From NCBI GenBank assembly GCA_016715405.1, contig JADKAE010000014.1:62001-126000 (forward strand): a DNA stretch of 64,000 nt. Reading direction: 5' to 3'. The DNA is from Saprospiraceae bacterium (GTDB lineage: Bacteria; Bacteroidota; Bacteroidia; Chitinophagales; Saprospiraceae). The notes beneath the pieces are model-generated. The model was not told the DNA's origin and ran no database searches. It saw nothing but the letters and a program-made list of their open reading frames with translations. The number at the start of each line of letters is the position of its first letter. Position 1 is the stretch's first letter. This document shows positions 1 to 9,115 of the stretch, piece by piece. Position numbers and translations under genes: made by a program.

Positions 1-2
1 CC

Positions 3-86
3 GATTTCAGCAAATCGGATCAGCTTTTTGAAGTCAGAAAAATAAGCCTTAGCCCCGAATACAAGTGTGAAATTAAATTCAACTAA
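3..86 (+). CDS. C-terminal end of an unidentified protein (5' truncated)
   Basis: An open frame enters from the left window edge and ends with TAA at 84-86, two bases before the galT start codon. Only about 27 residues are visible, ending in ...YKCEIKFN, which is not enough to recognise a family. The two-base gap to galT suggests it is the preceding gene of the same operon, so a galactose-related enzyme is a reasonable guess and nothing more. Confidence 0.5.
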   Translation, partial: DFSKSDQLFEVRKISLSPEYKCEIKFN

Positions 87-88
87 CC

Positions 89-1123
89 ATGACCGAACCG
101 CATATTTTTGACATAAAAGAACACCCTCACCGGCGGCTCAATCTGCTCACCGGCGAATGGGTGCTGGTATCACCCCATCGTACTAAAAGGCCCTGGCAGG
201 GCAAAGTAGAAAACCTGCCGCCGGATAACCGTCCGGCCTACGACCCGGGTTGTTATCTGTGTCCCGGCAACCAACGCGCCGACGGCGGCGCCAATCCGCC
301 GTATACCGGCGCGTATGCTTTCACCAACGACTTTTCGGCTTTATTGCTCGACACGCCGCCGGGCAGCTACGAAGTAGGCGGGTTATTGCACGCCGAAAGC
401 GAAAAAGGCATTTGCCGGGTCATCAGCTTTTCGCCGCGCCACGACCTCACCTTGTCACAGTTGAGCCTGGAAGCCATCGAACAAGTCATCGACCTTTGGG
501 CAGAAGAATTCCGCAACCTGTCGGCCAACCCCGACATCAGATACATCCAGATCTTCGAAAACAAAGGCGAGATCATGGGTTGCAGCAACCCTCACCCGCA
601 CGGACAGATCTGGGCCGAGAGTTCCCTGCCGCAAGAAATACGCAAAGAAACCGCCCGGCAATCGGCGTATTATCAGGAAAAAGGGAAAAGTCTGCTCGGT
701 GATTATTTGGAATTGGAAAACAAAGAAAAAACCAGGGTTGTCATCGAAAACGACCACTTTGTGGCCCTCGTTCCATTTTGGGCCGTATGGCCATATGAAA
801 CCATGATCATCAGTCGCCGGCAGGTGCAGACCATATTGCAATTCAATCCGGAAGAAAAACAAGCACTGGCTGCCATTTTACAGCAGCTCACCGCCCGTTA
901 CGACACCCTTTTCCAGGTCTCCTTCCCATACTCTGCCGGCATGCACCAGTCGCCCGTCAACGACGGCCCCCACCCGGAATGGCATTGGCACATGCATTTT
1001 TATCCGCCGTTGCTGCGCAGCGCCACGGTCAAGAAGTTTATGGTCGGCTACGAAATGCTGGCCAACCCCCAGCGGGATATCACGCCGGAGTGGGCGGCGG
1101 GGCGGCTGAGGGAGGGAGGGTGA
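89..1123 (+). CDS. galT: Galactose-1-phosphate uridylyltransferase
   Basis: GalT swaps UMP between UDP-glucose and galactose-1-phosphate in the cytoplasmic Leloir pathway. The 344-residue product has the usual family length. The zinc-site CxxC is Cys55-Tyr-Leu-Cys58, and the catalytic loop is His169-Pro-His171-Gly-Gln, where the second histidine carries the uridylyl group in characterised enzymes. A late HWHMHFYPP segment matches the family C-terminal metal/substrate region. The ATG follows the upstream stop by two bases, indicating translational coupling. Its GC-rich body contrasts with the AT-rich island that follows. Family assignment is secure; this gene shows no frame break. Confidence 0.96.
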   Translation: MTEPHIFDIKEHPHRRLNLLTGEWVLVSPHRTKRPWQGKVENLPPDNRPAYDPGCYLCPGNQRADGGANPPYTGAYAFTNDFSALLLDTPPGSYEVGGLLHAESEKGICRVISFSPRHDLTLSQLSLEAIEQVIDLWAEEFRNLSANPDIRYIQIFENKGEIMGCSNPHPHGQIWAESSLPQEIRKETARQSAYYQEKGKSLLGDYLELENKEKTRVVIENDHFVALVPFWAVWPYETMIISRRQVQTILQFNPEEKQALAAILQQLTARYDTLFQVSFPYSAGMHQSPVNDGPHPEWHWHMHFYPPLLRSATVKKFMVGYEMLANPQRDITPEWAAGRLREGG

Positions 1124-1152
1124 GAGTGGGGGAGGGAGAGATATTGTAGTAG

Positions 1153-1181
1153 GGTGAACGTTCACCGTTCACCTGTTCACC
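1153..1181. repeat. GTTCACC-word palindrome after galT
   Basis: A perfect 14-bp palindrome, GGTGAACGTTCACC (1153-1166), is followed by two more GTTCACC words. It lies 30 bases past the galT stop and could act as a transcription terminator. The same word (CAGGGTGAACG and its complement) forms the hairpin at 15287-15313. Confidence 0.5.
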
Positions 1182-1184
1182 ATT

Positions 1185-1239
1185 GTTAATCCGGATTAAC
1201 CCGTAATTTTTTCGAATCAATCCGAAAATTTTTCGGATT
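1185..1239. promoter_or_regulatory. Two perfect palindromes upstream of the accessory island
   Basis: GTTAATCCGGATTAAC (1185-1200) is a perfect 16-bp palindrome. A second one at 1219-1239 has 10-bp arms AATCCGAAAA/TTTTCGGATT around one central base. Both share the word AATCCG. They sit 140-190 bases upstream of the first island gene, so they could be operators for a dimeric regulator. The second could also be a terminator stem, although no T-tract follows it. Confidence 0.45.
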
Positions 1240-1344
1240 GACATATGTGCGTATAAAACAGAATTATTTATTTTTCGACAAAAAAAATATTGATATTCAA
1301 TTGTTTATAATCACATTCTGATTTTTCTTTATTTCTGGCACTGT

Positions 1345-1359
1345 ATTGTACGATACAAT
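1345..1359. promoter_or_regulatory. ATTGTA-CGA-TACAAT dyad before the first island gene
   Basis: A dyad with 6-bp arms and a 3-base centre lies 19 bases before the ATG at 1378. Its right half continues into TACAATTTG, close to a Bacteroidota -7 box (TAnnTTTG) with one extra base. The position would suit an operator overlapping a promoter. This is inference from symmetry and placement. Confidence 0.3.
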
Positions 1360-1377
1360 TTGAAAGACAACAACACC

Positions 1378-1770
1378 ATGACACATTTCGCATCAAGCAT
1401 AAACCCATGGCCCGTGATAACGGATATACTGGAAGAACCCGGTAACAACGCGCGTATCATCGTATTACAAACGCTAGCGCCGGAATTTGAGCGACAACTG
1501 ATCGAACATCTCAATAAAATACAGATTTTTCCTGCCGATAGTTTCATCACTTACGAACAACAACGACTCAGCCATCACGAAAAGCAGTTGTTGACCATGT
1601 GGAATCCCACCGAATGGAAAGAGTGGGACGGAGGAGATATTTGTTTTTTGGGGAATGTAGCCACATTTATCATAGACAATTCCGATACGGCCACCTGTAT
1701 GGCTGACGAAATTTGGGAAATAAACAAAAACGGCCAGGCGGAAAAGTTCGCTCCGGCCTGCTTGTTTTGA
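1378..1770 (+). CDS. Small hypothetical protein, first gene of the accessory island
   Basis: A 130-residue soluble protein starting MTHFASSINPWPV; I chose ATG 1378 over the upstream in-frame TTG at 1360. I do not recognise a family. It is mixed alpha/beta in look, has no signal peptide or membrane segment, and carries several Trp residues in its second half (MWNPTEWKEWDGGD). It is the first gene of the co-directional run reaching 13032 and is separated from the next gene by about 105 bases, so co-transcription is likely but not shown. The frame looks intact. Confidence 0.6.
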   Translation: MTHFASSINPWPVITDILEEPGNNARIIVLQTLAPEFERQLIEHLNKIQIFPADSFITYEQQRLSHHEKQLLTMWNPTEWKEWDGGDICFLGNVATFIIDNSDTATCMADEIWEINKNGQAEKFAPACLF

Positions 1771-1876
1771 GTTAACCTAATGTTAATTTTTTTGAAAAAG
1801 CGGAGAACACGAAAGCGGTGACTTGCGCCATAGGATAAAAATCCGTTACTTTTACAGTGACCAACCCCTTTCCCCT

Positions 1877-3087
1877 ATGCCAACTAACCCTGACGACGAT
1901 GGTAAGTTTAAGCGTCACCGATTGACCCAAGCCTACGAGCAATTCAATAGGCTTAGCCATGCCGGCAACGGCCAAGCTCCCTTTTTCAAAATCTTGGATA
2001 GCAAGGTGTACAGCAACGACGGCAAACGCGTCGACCTGCCCATGCGCTGGCGTTTTGCCATCGCCATGCACGCCTGGTTGTCAGAAAACGGCGCTCCCAA
2101 GCGGGAGTTGCCACCCGAGTTCTTTGAACAGCAATTGCCCTTTATCCTGGAGGTAATCATCAGCGTACAGTACTACCACAACCAGATTCTCGACCGCAAG
2201 GGCGGAGTTACCACCCATGCGGCCATCAACGACAATCTGATCATGGGGAATCTGCTGAAAGATCAGCTGTATCGGTATATCGATAACCTCGGCCTGGAAG
2301 ACACCGATCGCAAAAAAGTAGTACAGTCGGTGCGCTCCATATTTGAATACGTCGATATCGGCCAATACATTGAAAAAAACTGCAACACCTACGAAGCCTA
2401 CCGCAGCGGGCAATGGTCGCACCCTTCGGCAACCTCGACGCCCTTGTTGATGCCGATTGTGTAAAGGAAGTTAATGACATCATACAAAGCGTACATCCGA
2501 TAAAGCGAACAGACTACCTCCACATCTACCTGCAGCGCATCTATCTGACCAATGCCGTTTTATTCAAAAAAGCCACCTGGCTTATCGCTACCTTGCTTGA
2601 AGTTGACCAGGAAATCCAACAGCGGGCTGATCAGTTTGCCGGGTTGTTTGGGATGATGCAGCAGGTGGTGAATGATAATGCAGATTGGGTGCCGTCCAGG
2701 TTTCAGGAATCGACAGTTGAAAAAGGATGTGGCGATGTGTTTTGCGATCTTAATAATAAGATTGTTACGATGCCCACCATAATTCATTTTGAAAGAAATA
2801 CGGATGGAAAGATACTCGCTCAATACGAGGGTCATAAAGGGATGCTGTTCACACAAGAAATGGAAGAGGAGCTGTTTGATGAAATAGCCAAAGATTATTC
2901 GATTTATTATTCGATGGCTGTTGGCAAGCAGTTGAAAAAACTATTGATGCAATATTCCTTTAAAAAGGCTTTTATAGCTGATTTATGCGGTTTTGCAGAT
3001 AATAATAAATACTACAAACATTTCTACAACATGAAAATATACTATGACAACTACAAAAAAAACAAACGCTACAACCAAAACGAATAG
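1877..3087 (+). CDS. Polyprenyl-synthase-like protein A (one frame break)
   Basis: Reconstructed as one protein of about 400 residues joined across a missing base near 2422-2426 (CCCTT). The break falls exactly where the downstream paralogue reads SHPF. It resembles class I trans-isoprenoid synthases: an ILEVIISVQYYHNQILD segment stands where LIHDDxxD is expected. A VVNDNADW motif (about 2668-2688) stands at the second Asp-rich motif, followed by a DLNNKIVTMP stretch matching the family DLxxGKxTLP segment. The first motif is HNQxxD instead of DDxxD and the second NDxxD. Catalysis may therefore be altered or lost. ATG 1877 is preferred over an in-frame TTG at 1823. The stop is three bases from paralogue B, so the two are translationally coupled. 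Confidence 0.6.
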
Positions 3088-3090
3088 GTT

Positions 3091-4338
3091 ATGACACGGA
3101 CAGCGAGAGCGGTCAATAAAGAACGAACAGAGAAGCCTTTTGATTTATCTAAAGGTCTTATAACGGAGTTCAATAGCTTTAGCAAACTCAGTCGTGTCCA
3201 GGATGATACTTTTTATAAAATCCTGAAGGATAAAATTCATGCCCACTCCCTTCCAATGAGGGCACAAGTATTCTATTTATTGTACACTTACTTCAAGGCT
3301 CAAGCTACTTCCAGTTTTGTTATTTATGATAGATTTTTTCAACAACAATTCCCATTTATTCTCGAAGTCATAATAAGTATTCAATATTACCACAACCAGA
3401 TATTAGATGGTAAGGGAGGCGTAACAACTTCTGACGCCATTAACAGTAACCTGATTAAAGGTAATATGCTTAAAGATCAATTATATAAATATATAGAGCA
3501 AAAAATTGATTTGCCTGAAGCTCATATCCGGCAACTCAACAATACCGTTAGATCAATTTTTGAATGGGTAGACATTGGACAATATTTAGAAGGGCATACT
3601 AATACTTATGAAACATTAAATGAGCTTAGCATTAGCCATCCATTTCAAGATTCAATTTATAATGTAATTGATATAGAACATATCGAAACCTTGGTAAACC
3701 AAACTATTAGTAAAGTGCCAAATATGAATCTGCATCATGAAACCTATCTTAGAAGATATTATGAACGAATCTATTTAACCAATGCCGTATTGTACAAGCT
3801 ATCCGCAGAATTTATCTTGTCTTTAACTAAAATTAAAATAAGCGATAAAAAACGTATAATTGATTTTGTAACCTATTTTGCTATTGCCAGCCAAATTGTG
3901 AACGATAATGCTGATATGATACCTTCTTATTATGGGGAAAAAACTATTTCTAAGAAAGTAGAAGATGCAATGAGTGATTTAAAAAATAGAAATATTACAC
4001 TCCCTATTTACATCCATATCAATAGATATCCGGAAGGAAAAGTGATGAAATACATTAAGTCTGATGACAAATATATCGAAGAAAAATTTGAGAAAGAAAT
4101 ATTTCATGAGTTTGTTGCCGGTCTTTCTGTGTTTTATTCTATGGCGATCGCAAAAGATATAGGCAAGAACGCTGCTAAGTTATTGGATAAAAATAATGCA
4201 ATCTACCACAAGCTTGTTTCGAAACTAAATCATATAGGTAACAATAGATATTACTGGTATTATTATGATTATAATTCAGGTAATCCATATAGATGTTATC
4301 GAAAGCAAAAAACAACTCGGAGGGAGTTGATAGTTTGA
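3091..4338 (+). CDS. Polyprenyl-synthase-like protein B, intact paralogue of A
   Basis: An intact 415-residue protein, clearly homologous to A along its length (shared QYYHNQILD, RSIFE-VDIGQYLE, RIYLTNAVLYK and QIVNDNAD). In the isoprenoid-synthase framework the first Asp-rich motif is His101-Asn-Gln-Ile-Leu-Asp106. The second is Asn271-Asp-Asn-Ala-Asp275, followed by SDLKNRNITLP. The same replacements in both copies argue for a conserved function rather than decay. The C-terminus is rich in Tyr and Asn. The gene is markedly more AT-rich than galT, which fits acquisition by transfer. Fold assignment rests on motif order; the substrate is unknown. An all-helical non-enzymatic relative is the alternative. 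Confidence 0.62.
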   Translation: MTRTARAVNKERTEKPFDLSKGLITEFNSFSKLSRVQDDTFYKILKDKIHAHSLPMRAQVFYLLYTYFKAQATSSFVIYDRFFQQQFPFILEVIISIQYYHNQILDGKGGVTTSDAINSNLIKGNMLKDQLYKYIEQKIDLPEAHIRQLNNTVRSIFEWVDIGQYLEGHTNTYETLNELSISHPFQDSIYNVIDIEHIETLVNQTISKVPNMNLHHETYLRRYYERIYLTNAVLYKLSAEFILSLTKIKISDKKRIIDFVTYFAIASQIVNDNADMIPSYYGEKTISKKVEDAMSDLKNRNITLPIYIHINRYPEGKVMKYIKSDDKYIEEKFEKEIFHEFVAGLSVFYSMAIAKDIGKNAAKLLDKNNAIYHKLVSKLNHIGNNRYYWYYYDYNSGNPYRCYRKQKTTRRELIV

Positions 4339-4405
4339 ATAATATTCATTATTTTGCCGCAATAGCAATAACCCAGGTTGTCTTCACCAAACAACACCTA
4401 AGCAT

Positions 4406-7400
4406 ATGCATAAACAGGATAGCAGTATAGAGACGAGAGGTATGATGGCTTTTCCAAATATTGAAGAATTCTATAATGAGCTTGTAGACAGGCTATATAT
4501 GGTTCTTGACCAGTTTTTTTACAGGAAAAATTTACCATTCTAGTCAATGCACTACCAAGAGACCATGAAGAGGGAACAAAAATATATATGCCAAGGTATA
4601 CCAGGAATATACCCTTGACATATGGTGGCATTCCCCGTATAAGGGAACTCCTGGAAGAAGAGGAATTCGTCCACCAACTTGATGAAGATTGGAAGCTATT
4701 AGAAAACTATCAGCTAGTAGCAGATACCTCGAAAGTAAGTATCGGGCTATTTGATGAATATCAGGAACTTAAATTTGAACTAAAAGATATTGATGAGAAG
4801 GGAAGCGGAGAGTTGAAAATCTATTTTCAGTCTGAACTTGAACCTGGTCAAGGACATACCCCATTGACAATACCACAGAAAGCCGAATACAATATCCTAA
4901 AGTATCATTTTGATCTTAATAAGTACAGGTACTTGTCAATCCCCTTGATACAGTTTGCAGAATTCGATGGTATAGTACATATTATTTTAAGCGAAAATGA
5001 TTATCTGTATAATTTTATAGATAAAGATAAAGGTAAACTTAATGAGAGAGTAGTAGGAAATGTAATAAAAGCATTTAGCAGAGAATATGAGGGCCTAATT
5101 TTAGACTGGGATATTGTGGGGGGCGCTAAACTTAAAAATGAAGCGTTCATGGATTCGCTTGATAAAGATAAATTTTATAGCGAAAGGGGAAATGAAATAT
5201 TAAGGCAATTAAAATACTATGAATATTACACTAGGCATAGACAATACTTCGAAGATCGGTTGAAATACAGCAAACAAGTCCCCCTCGACATCCGGGCCCA
5301 ATACCGGCAAACCGCTATTATACATATTCTCATCGATTCCTATGCCCACAATATCAGCGCGCATAGCCTTACTGCATTGGAATGGTGGTTCCGGCAGCGG
5401 GCTGATTTGCTCAGGCCGAAAAAAAATGAAGATGGTAGTGCCCAGGATCAAGGAAGTAAAAATGGTCATCCTCATGTCGCACTATTGGAAAAAGAAAATT
5501 TATCGATTCCGCTAGATAGCGAAATCCACCCGCTGCTGCGCTTTTTATTAGACAAAGGCGCGTTCTGGACCGGGTTGACCCGCGACAACAGTTTTGGTGG
5601 TAGAATTATCAGCCTTTATAATGTGTTGTGGCGCGATTTTATCAATAATCCGCTTTATTTGGGCACTATAGCATTCACGGAAGGAATTGTAAAAATAAAC
5701 ATCAATATCACTCTCCTTAAACCTGTCGATCACAAAGAGAACGTGAGGTTTGAGAAAGAGGTAATATTGGATGGCAATTTTGCCAAAATTGACTTAACGC
5801 AGTTTGTCAAAGTTAAAAATGAAAAGAACTCAAATATTTTAGCCATTTTGTTGAAGAGGGCGATCAATTTGATGCTATAAAGGAAAAACTACGAGATTAT
5901 AAAGCGTTTTTTTCCGGGAGGTATTGTGGGGCAACATGCATTTTTTACTATTCTGGAAACAGAACTCCGCAATGTAAAACATCACTCTCCTCAAGAACTG
6001 GAACGTATCAGAAAGAAGGGTTGACTTTAAATATTTCTATTGAAGATTATGAAGTAGCCCCCATTGAAGGCGCCAAACAAGTACAATATTTTAAAATTGG
6101 CGTTTGGCTCAAACATCCAATCCCTATTAATAAGGATTTAATGTTGTTGCGACCGGATAGGTTGTACCGGGATATTATCGAAGAAGAATCATTTTTGCCA
6201 ATATTGGGAGGCACCAACCAGGATAAGGTTTGTGCCGCAATGCTTTTTAACAACTCTTTTGCCAGTGTTGAGAATCAAACAACCCCAAGAGATAAACGCT
6301 TTTACCCTTGGATCAAAGCGGCAAGCAGCCCTAGTGTTGATTTTAATGAAGGCGATACTATTATCGACTATGAATTATCGGCAAGGAGAATGTTTGAGGA
6401 AGAATTTGCTTCTTCCCGTCAGTTTTTTGAAGACAATTTTCCATCGTATGACGGCTATTTTAAGAAGTTTTTTAATGTTTGGAAAGGTGAATTTATATAT
6501 GAGGTACACAATTCGGATGAGTTTGAAAAGTCATTTGAATTCGAAAATATTTCGCGGTTTAAATTCATCCACACGCCTGCTGAAGATCACAACCTCTTCC
6601 GCCAGGTGCGGGAGCAAGGCATCATCCGCATCATTCACCAACCCACGGAAGACCATGCAGATGCCTACCGCCAATGGCTGAACCGCTGGCTGGCAATAGA
6701 CAAAGCGCCTTCCAGGGGCTAGTCTGCTGGAACTCATGTGGAAAGCAATGTCGCCGCTCAATTGTCTTGCGATACAGGCGGCATAGCATACAGAAGTTTA
6801 CGTCGCAACGACCTGCTATTGGATGTCGCTCCAACGCAGGATATCAACCTGGTACACCGCCCCGAGCAACTCGACCAAGCAGGTAACAAAGCGGTGCGCT
6901 ATCGCAATCACGGCATCATGATGACGCGCTTTATGCAGGGCAAAAAGCTCAACGAAGTGGAAGCTATGGATGCCGAATTGGCTGCTGAACTATTGGAGGT
7001 GCTGGGCACTTCTGTCTGCATTTTTGATAATCGCGTGGCTGCGCGGTTCAAGAAACTCGACAGCGATATCTTTGCCGAACAGCTCCGTTGTGTGATTCAT
7101 GAAGAAGACCACGACAAATGGGAGTCGGAAAAAAATAAAGACTTCTTCCGCTATAATTTCCTCGTGGTGCACTTGTCGTTTATCGAATCATTCAAAGATG
7201 AAAACGGCGAAAAGAAATACGACGAACGCGATGTCAAAAACTTTATCGATCAGGAAATTTTGAACGGTCGTGAAATCCCGGATAATTTTATATTGGTAGT
7301 TACAACGGGCCGCGGCCGAACCAACTGGTGGGAGAAACTTCGGAATCTATCCCGAGCGGGAGTCAAACCCGACGAGACACCCCCGCCGGCCTACACCTCC

Positions 7401-7514
7401 TTCGTCACTTTCCGCCCCGTGGAATCGCTTACTGCGGCCATTGAAAATGCGTTGACGATCAGCGATGATATCGAATTAAAATACCGGTTGGTGAAAGTGC
7501 TTTTTGGATCATAA
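4406..7514 (+). CDS. Large histidine-kinase-like (HATPase) protein, several frame breaks
   Basis: Reconstructed length is about 1,030 residues. The frame must be restored at T7 4514-4520, T4 5837-5840, T7 5907-5913, TT near 6021, about 6710 and about 6770. Order: unknown N-terminal region; a helix with YAHNISAHSL (about 5340) resembling a dimerisation/His box; a region with FWTGLTRD and NPLYLGTIAF; an N-box-like HAFFTILETELRNVKHH (about 5945-5995); a PILGGTNQDKVCAAM glycine segment; then a C-terminal alpha/beta domain with FLVVHLSFIESF and FILVVTTGRGRTNWW. I infer a GHKL-type ATPase acting as sensor kinase or scaffold for the receiver proteins downstream. The usual N-box Asn appears as Thr, so ATP binding is uncertain. 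The next gene starts 15 bases on. Confidence 0.5.
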
Positions 7515-7529
7515 TGTAAAACAACACCT

Positions 7530-8370
7530 ATGCCAACCCTACAAAACGCCGTTATGATCATCCTGTGGCATTGGAAAGCCCTAAAAGAAACGCAAGGGAT
7601 TTCGATAGCATTGATATTGAAAATTCGCCGTCGTGTGCTATCGTGCGTATTGATGATAGCGGCGATAAAGACAGTATCGTTGAAAATATCAAAATCAACT
7701 TTATAAGGCATCAGGCCATAATTCGAACGTCTTGTTATTGATGCATAATAATTCACTCGACAGGGAGCGGTTTAGAGAAATTGAGCAGGTATATCAAAAT
7801 GCTAAAATAGATTATTTTGGAGGCGGAAAAGATTATATCTATTATAATCCCGTTACTGATACCGGATTACTCAGTCAATTTGACGATTTTATCCAAAATT
7901 CGCTGTTAAAATGGATTGATCCGGTAACAGGAGAAAACAGAAGAGCGCAAAAAACGCTGGTGATCCCCTCTGAGAAATCTCAGAGCGGATTTGTTATTCC
8001 CTACAAATATTTTCACGCCGTTTGGCAATATTATACCTACCAACCCAAAAGAACGGCTTTTGAGCTAAAGGAGAAGTTGTTTATTTACCTCGTAGGAAAT
8101 CAATTTGGCGAGACGGAAAAACGGGAGCTACCCGTTATATTGCAACAGGATAAATCTATTCTCGGCACGTTATTGTCTTCGTTTTTAGACACTTCACTTA
8201 ATACCAATCGCATAAACGAGATATACGGTAAAGGTGAAATTGTAACGGCATATCAATCGCTTTACGATTATATCAAATCTACCGCTGTAGGTAGCCAAAA
8301 TTACTTACAGCAATTGCGTAGCCATTTCTCTATTTTACTCCAAGCCATGCCCGAAAAAATCTATGGCTGA
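7530..8370 (+). CDS. Unknown island protein D (two frame breaks)
   Basis: About 280 residues when the frame is restored at A4 in CAAAACGCC (near 7552) and at GCC near 7712. It then begins MPTLQKRRYDHPVALE and reads through HQAHNSNVLLLMHNNSL. I recognise no family. The first half alternates hydrophobic strands and helices (CAIVRIDD, VLLLMHNN), which could be a receiver-like Rossmannoid fold without the usual acidic triad. The second half is helical (FHAVWQYYTYQPKRTAF). No signal peptide or membrane span is seen. Its end overlaps the next start codon by 8 bases, showing translational coupling and probably a shared complex. Confidence 0.5.
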
Positions 8371-9115
8371 TTTCCATATAGCATATTGGACGGCGGGGGA
8401 AAACGCCGCCGGTTTTTTGGGGCGGCAATTGCAGTTGCAGGGCTTGTCGTGGAATCCCTATGAATTGGGCGCGGCGGTAGATTGCGACGTATTTATATTG
8501 CTCAGTCCGGTTTGGTGTAATAACCATTTTATCTCCTGCGACAATACCTGGAAAAAATACTTTGAGCTCAACCATCCGGATGTGCGCTTTATCAGTTCCG
8601 GTTTTGCTGAATTAACGCACAAAAACTATATAGACTTACTCAACCTTCCGCCCGATTTTTCTGTTTTTTTTACAAATGCCCAAAGGGCAGGGGAGGAGTG
8701 GGAAGCGGCGAATACCGGAGGATTGGACATGTCGCAGAAACTCCTCAACTTTTTCGAAGGCCACGGCCACGACAGTATCCGGCAGATTTTTTCGCCGATT
8801 TATAGAATTTTGCGTATTATTAGCGATGAAATAGGGCAGGGGACGCCTTATGAGGAGTTATACAGTGAGCTCATAACGCCCAATCACCTGCCGCAAAAAT
8901 GGCGGATTTTTCAAAATCGATTTTCCAATTATTATCCGTTTTTTGCCTGTCTGCCCTTTTATCCCGACTTTCAACAGATCAAATTATTAGCGGATAGTAT
9001 TGATCCATATTTTGAAAGTAAATGCCAGGATGAAACACTATGGAAAGAACTAACAATAGAATATAAGATACGAGAAATACATACCCTTTTATCTAACGCC
9101 GAACGATATGTTTAG
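8363..9115 (+). CDS. Unknown alpha/beta island protein E, possible inactive receiver
   Basis: An intact 250-residue soluble protein. The N-terminal ~110 residues alternate strands and helices (FHIAYWTAGENAAGFL, CDVFILLSPVWCNN, VRFISSGFAEL), as in a receiver or TIR-like domain. I see no acidic pair at the first strand, so a phosphorylatable receiver is unlikely. The rest is helical with aromatic residues (NRFSNYYPFFACLPFYPDF). Both ends overlap neighbours by 8 bases (the gene ending at 8370 and the one starting at 9108). D, E and the AAA+ protein are therefore translated in coupled fashion. Function is unknown; a partner protein in the same signalling complex is my inference. Confidence 0.6.
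   Translation: MADFHIAYWTAGENAAGFLGRQLQLQGLSWNPYELGAAVDCDVFILLSPVWCNNHFISCDNTWKKYFELNHPDVRFISSGFAELTHKNYIDLLNLPPDFSVFFTNAQRAGEEWEAANTGGLDMSQKLLNFFEGHGHDSIRQIFSPIYRILRIISDEIGQGTPYEELYSELITPNHLPQKWRIFQNRFSNYYPFFACLPFYPDFQQIKLLADSIDPYFESKCQDETLWKELTIEYKIREIHTLLSNAERYV

Noticed and set aside
455..862. Long antisense open frames opposite galT and other GC-rich genes
   Set aside because: They mirror strongly biased coding sequence and have no family features of their own.
8363..9115. Calling protein E a TIR or active receiver domain
   Set aside because: No TIR catalytic Glu and no receiver acidic triad could be located, so only a generic alpha/beta fold is supported.
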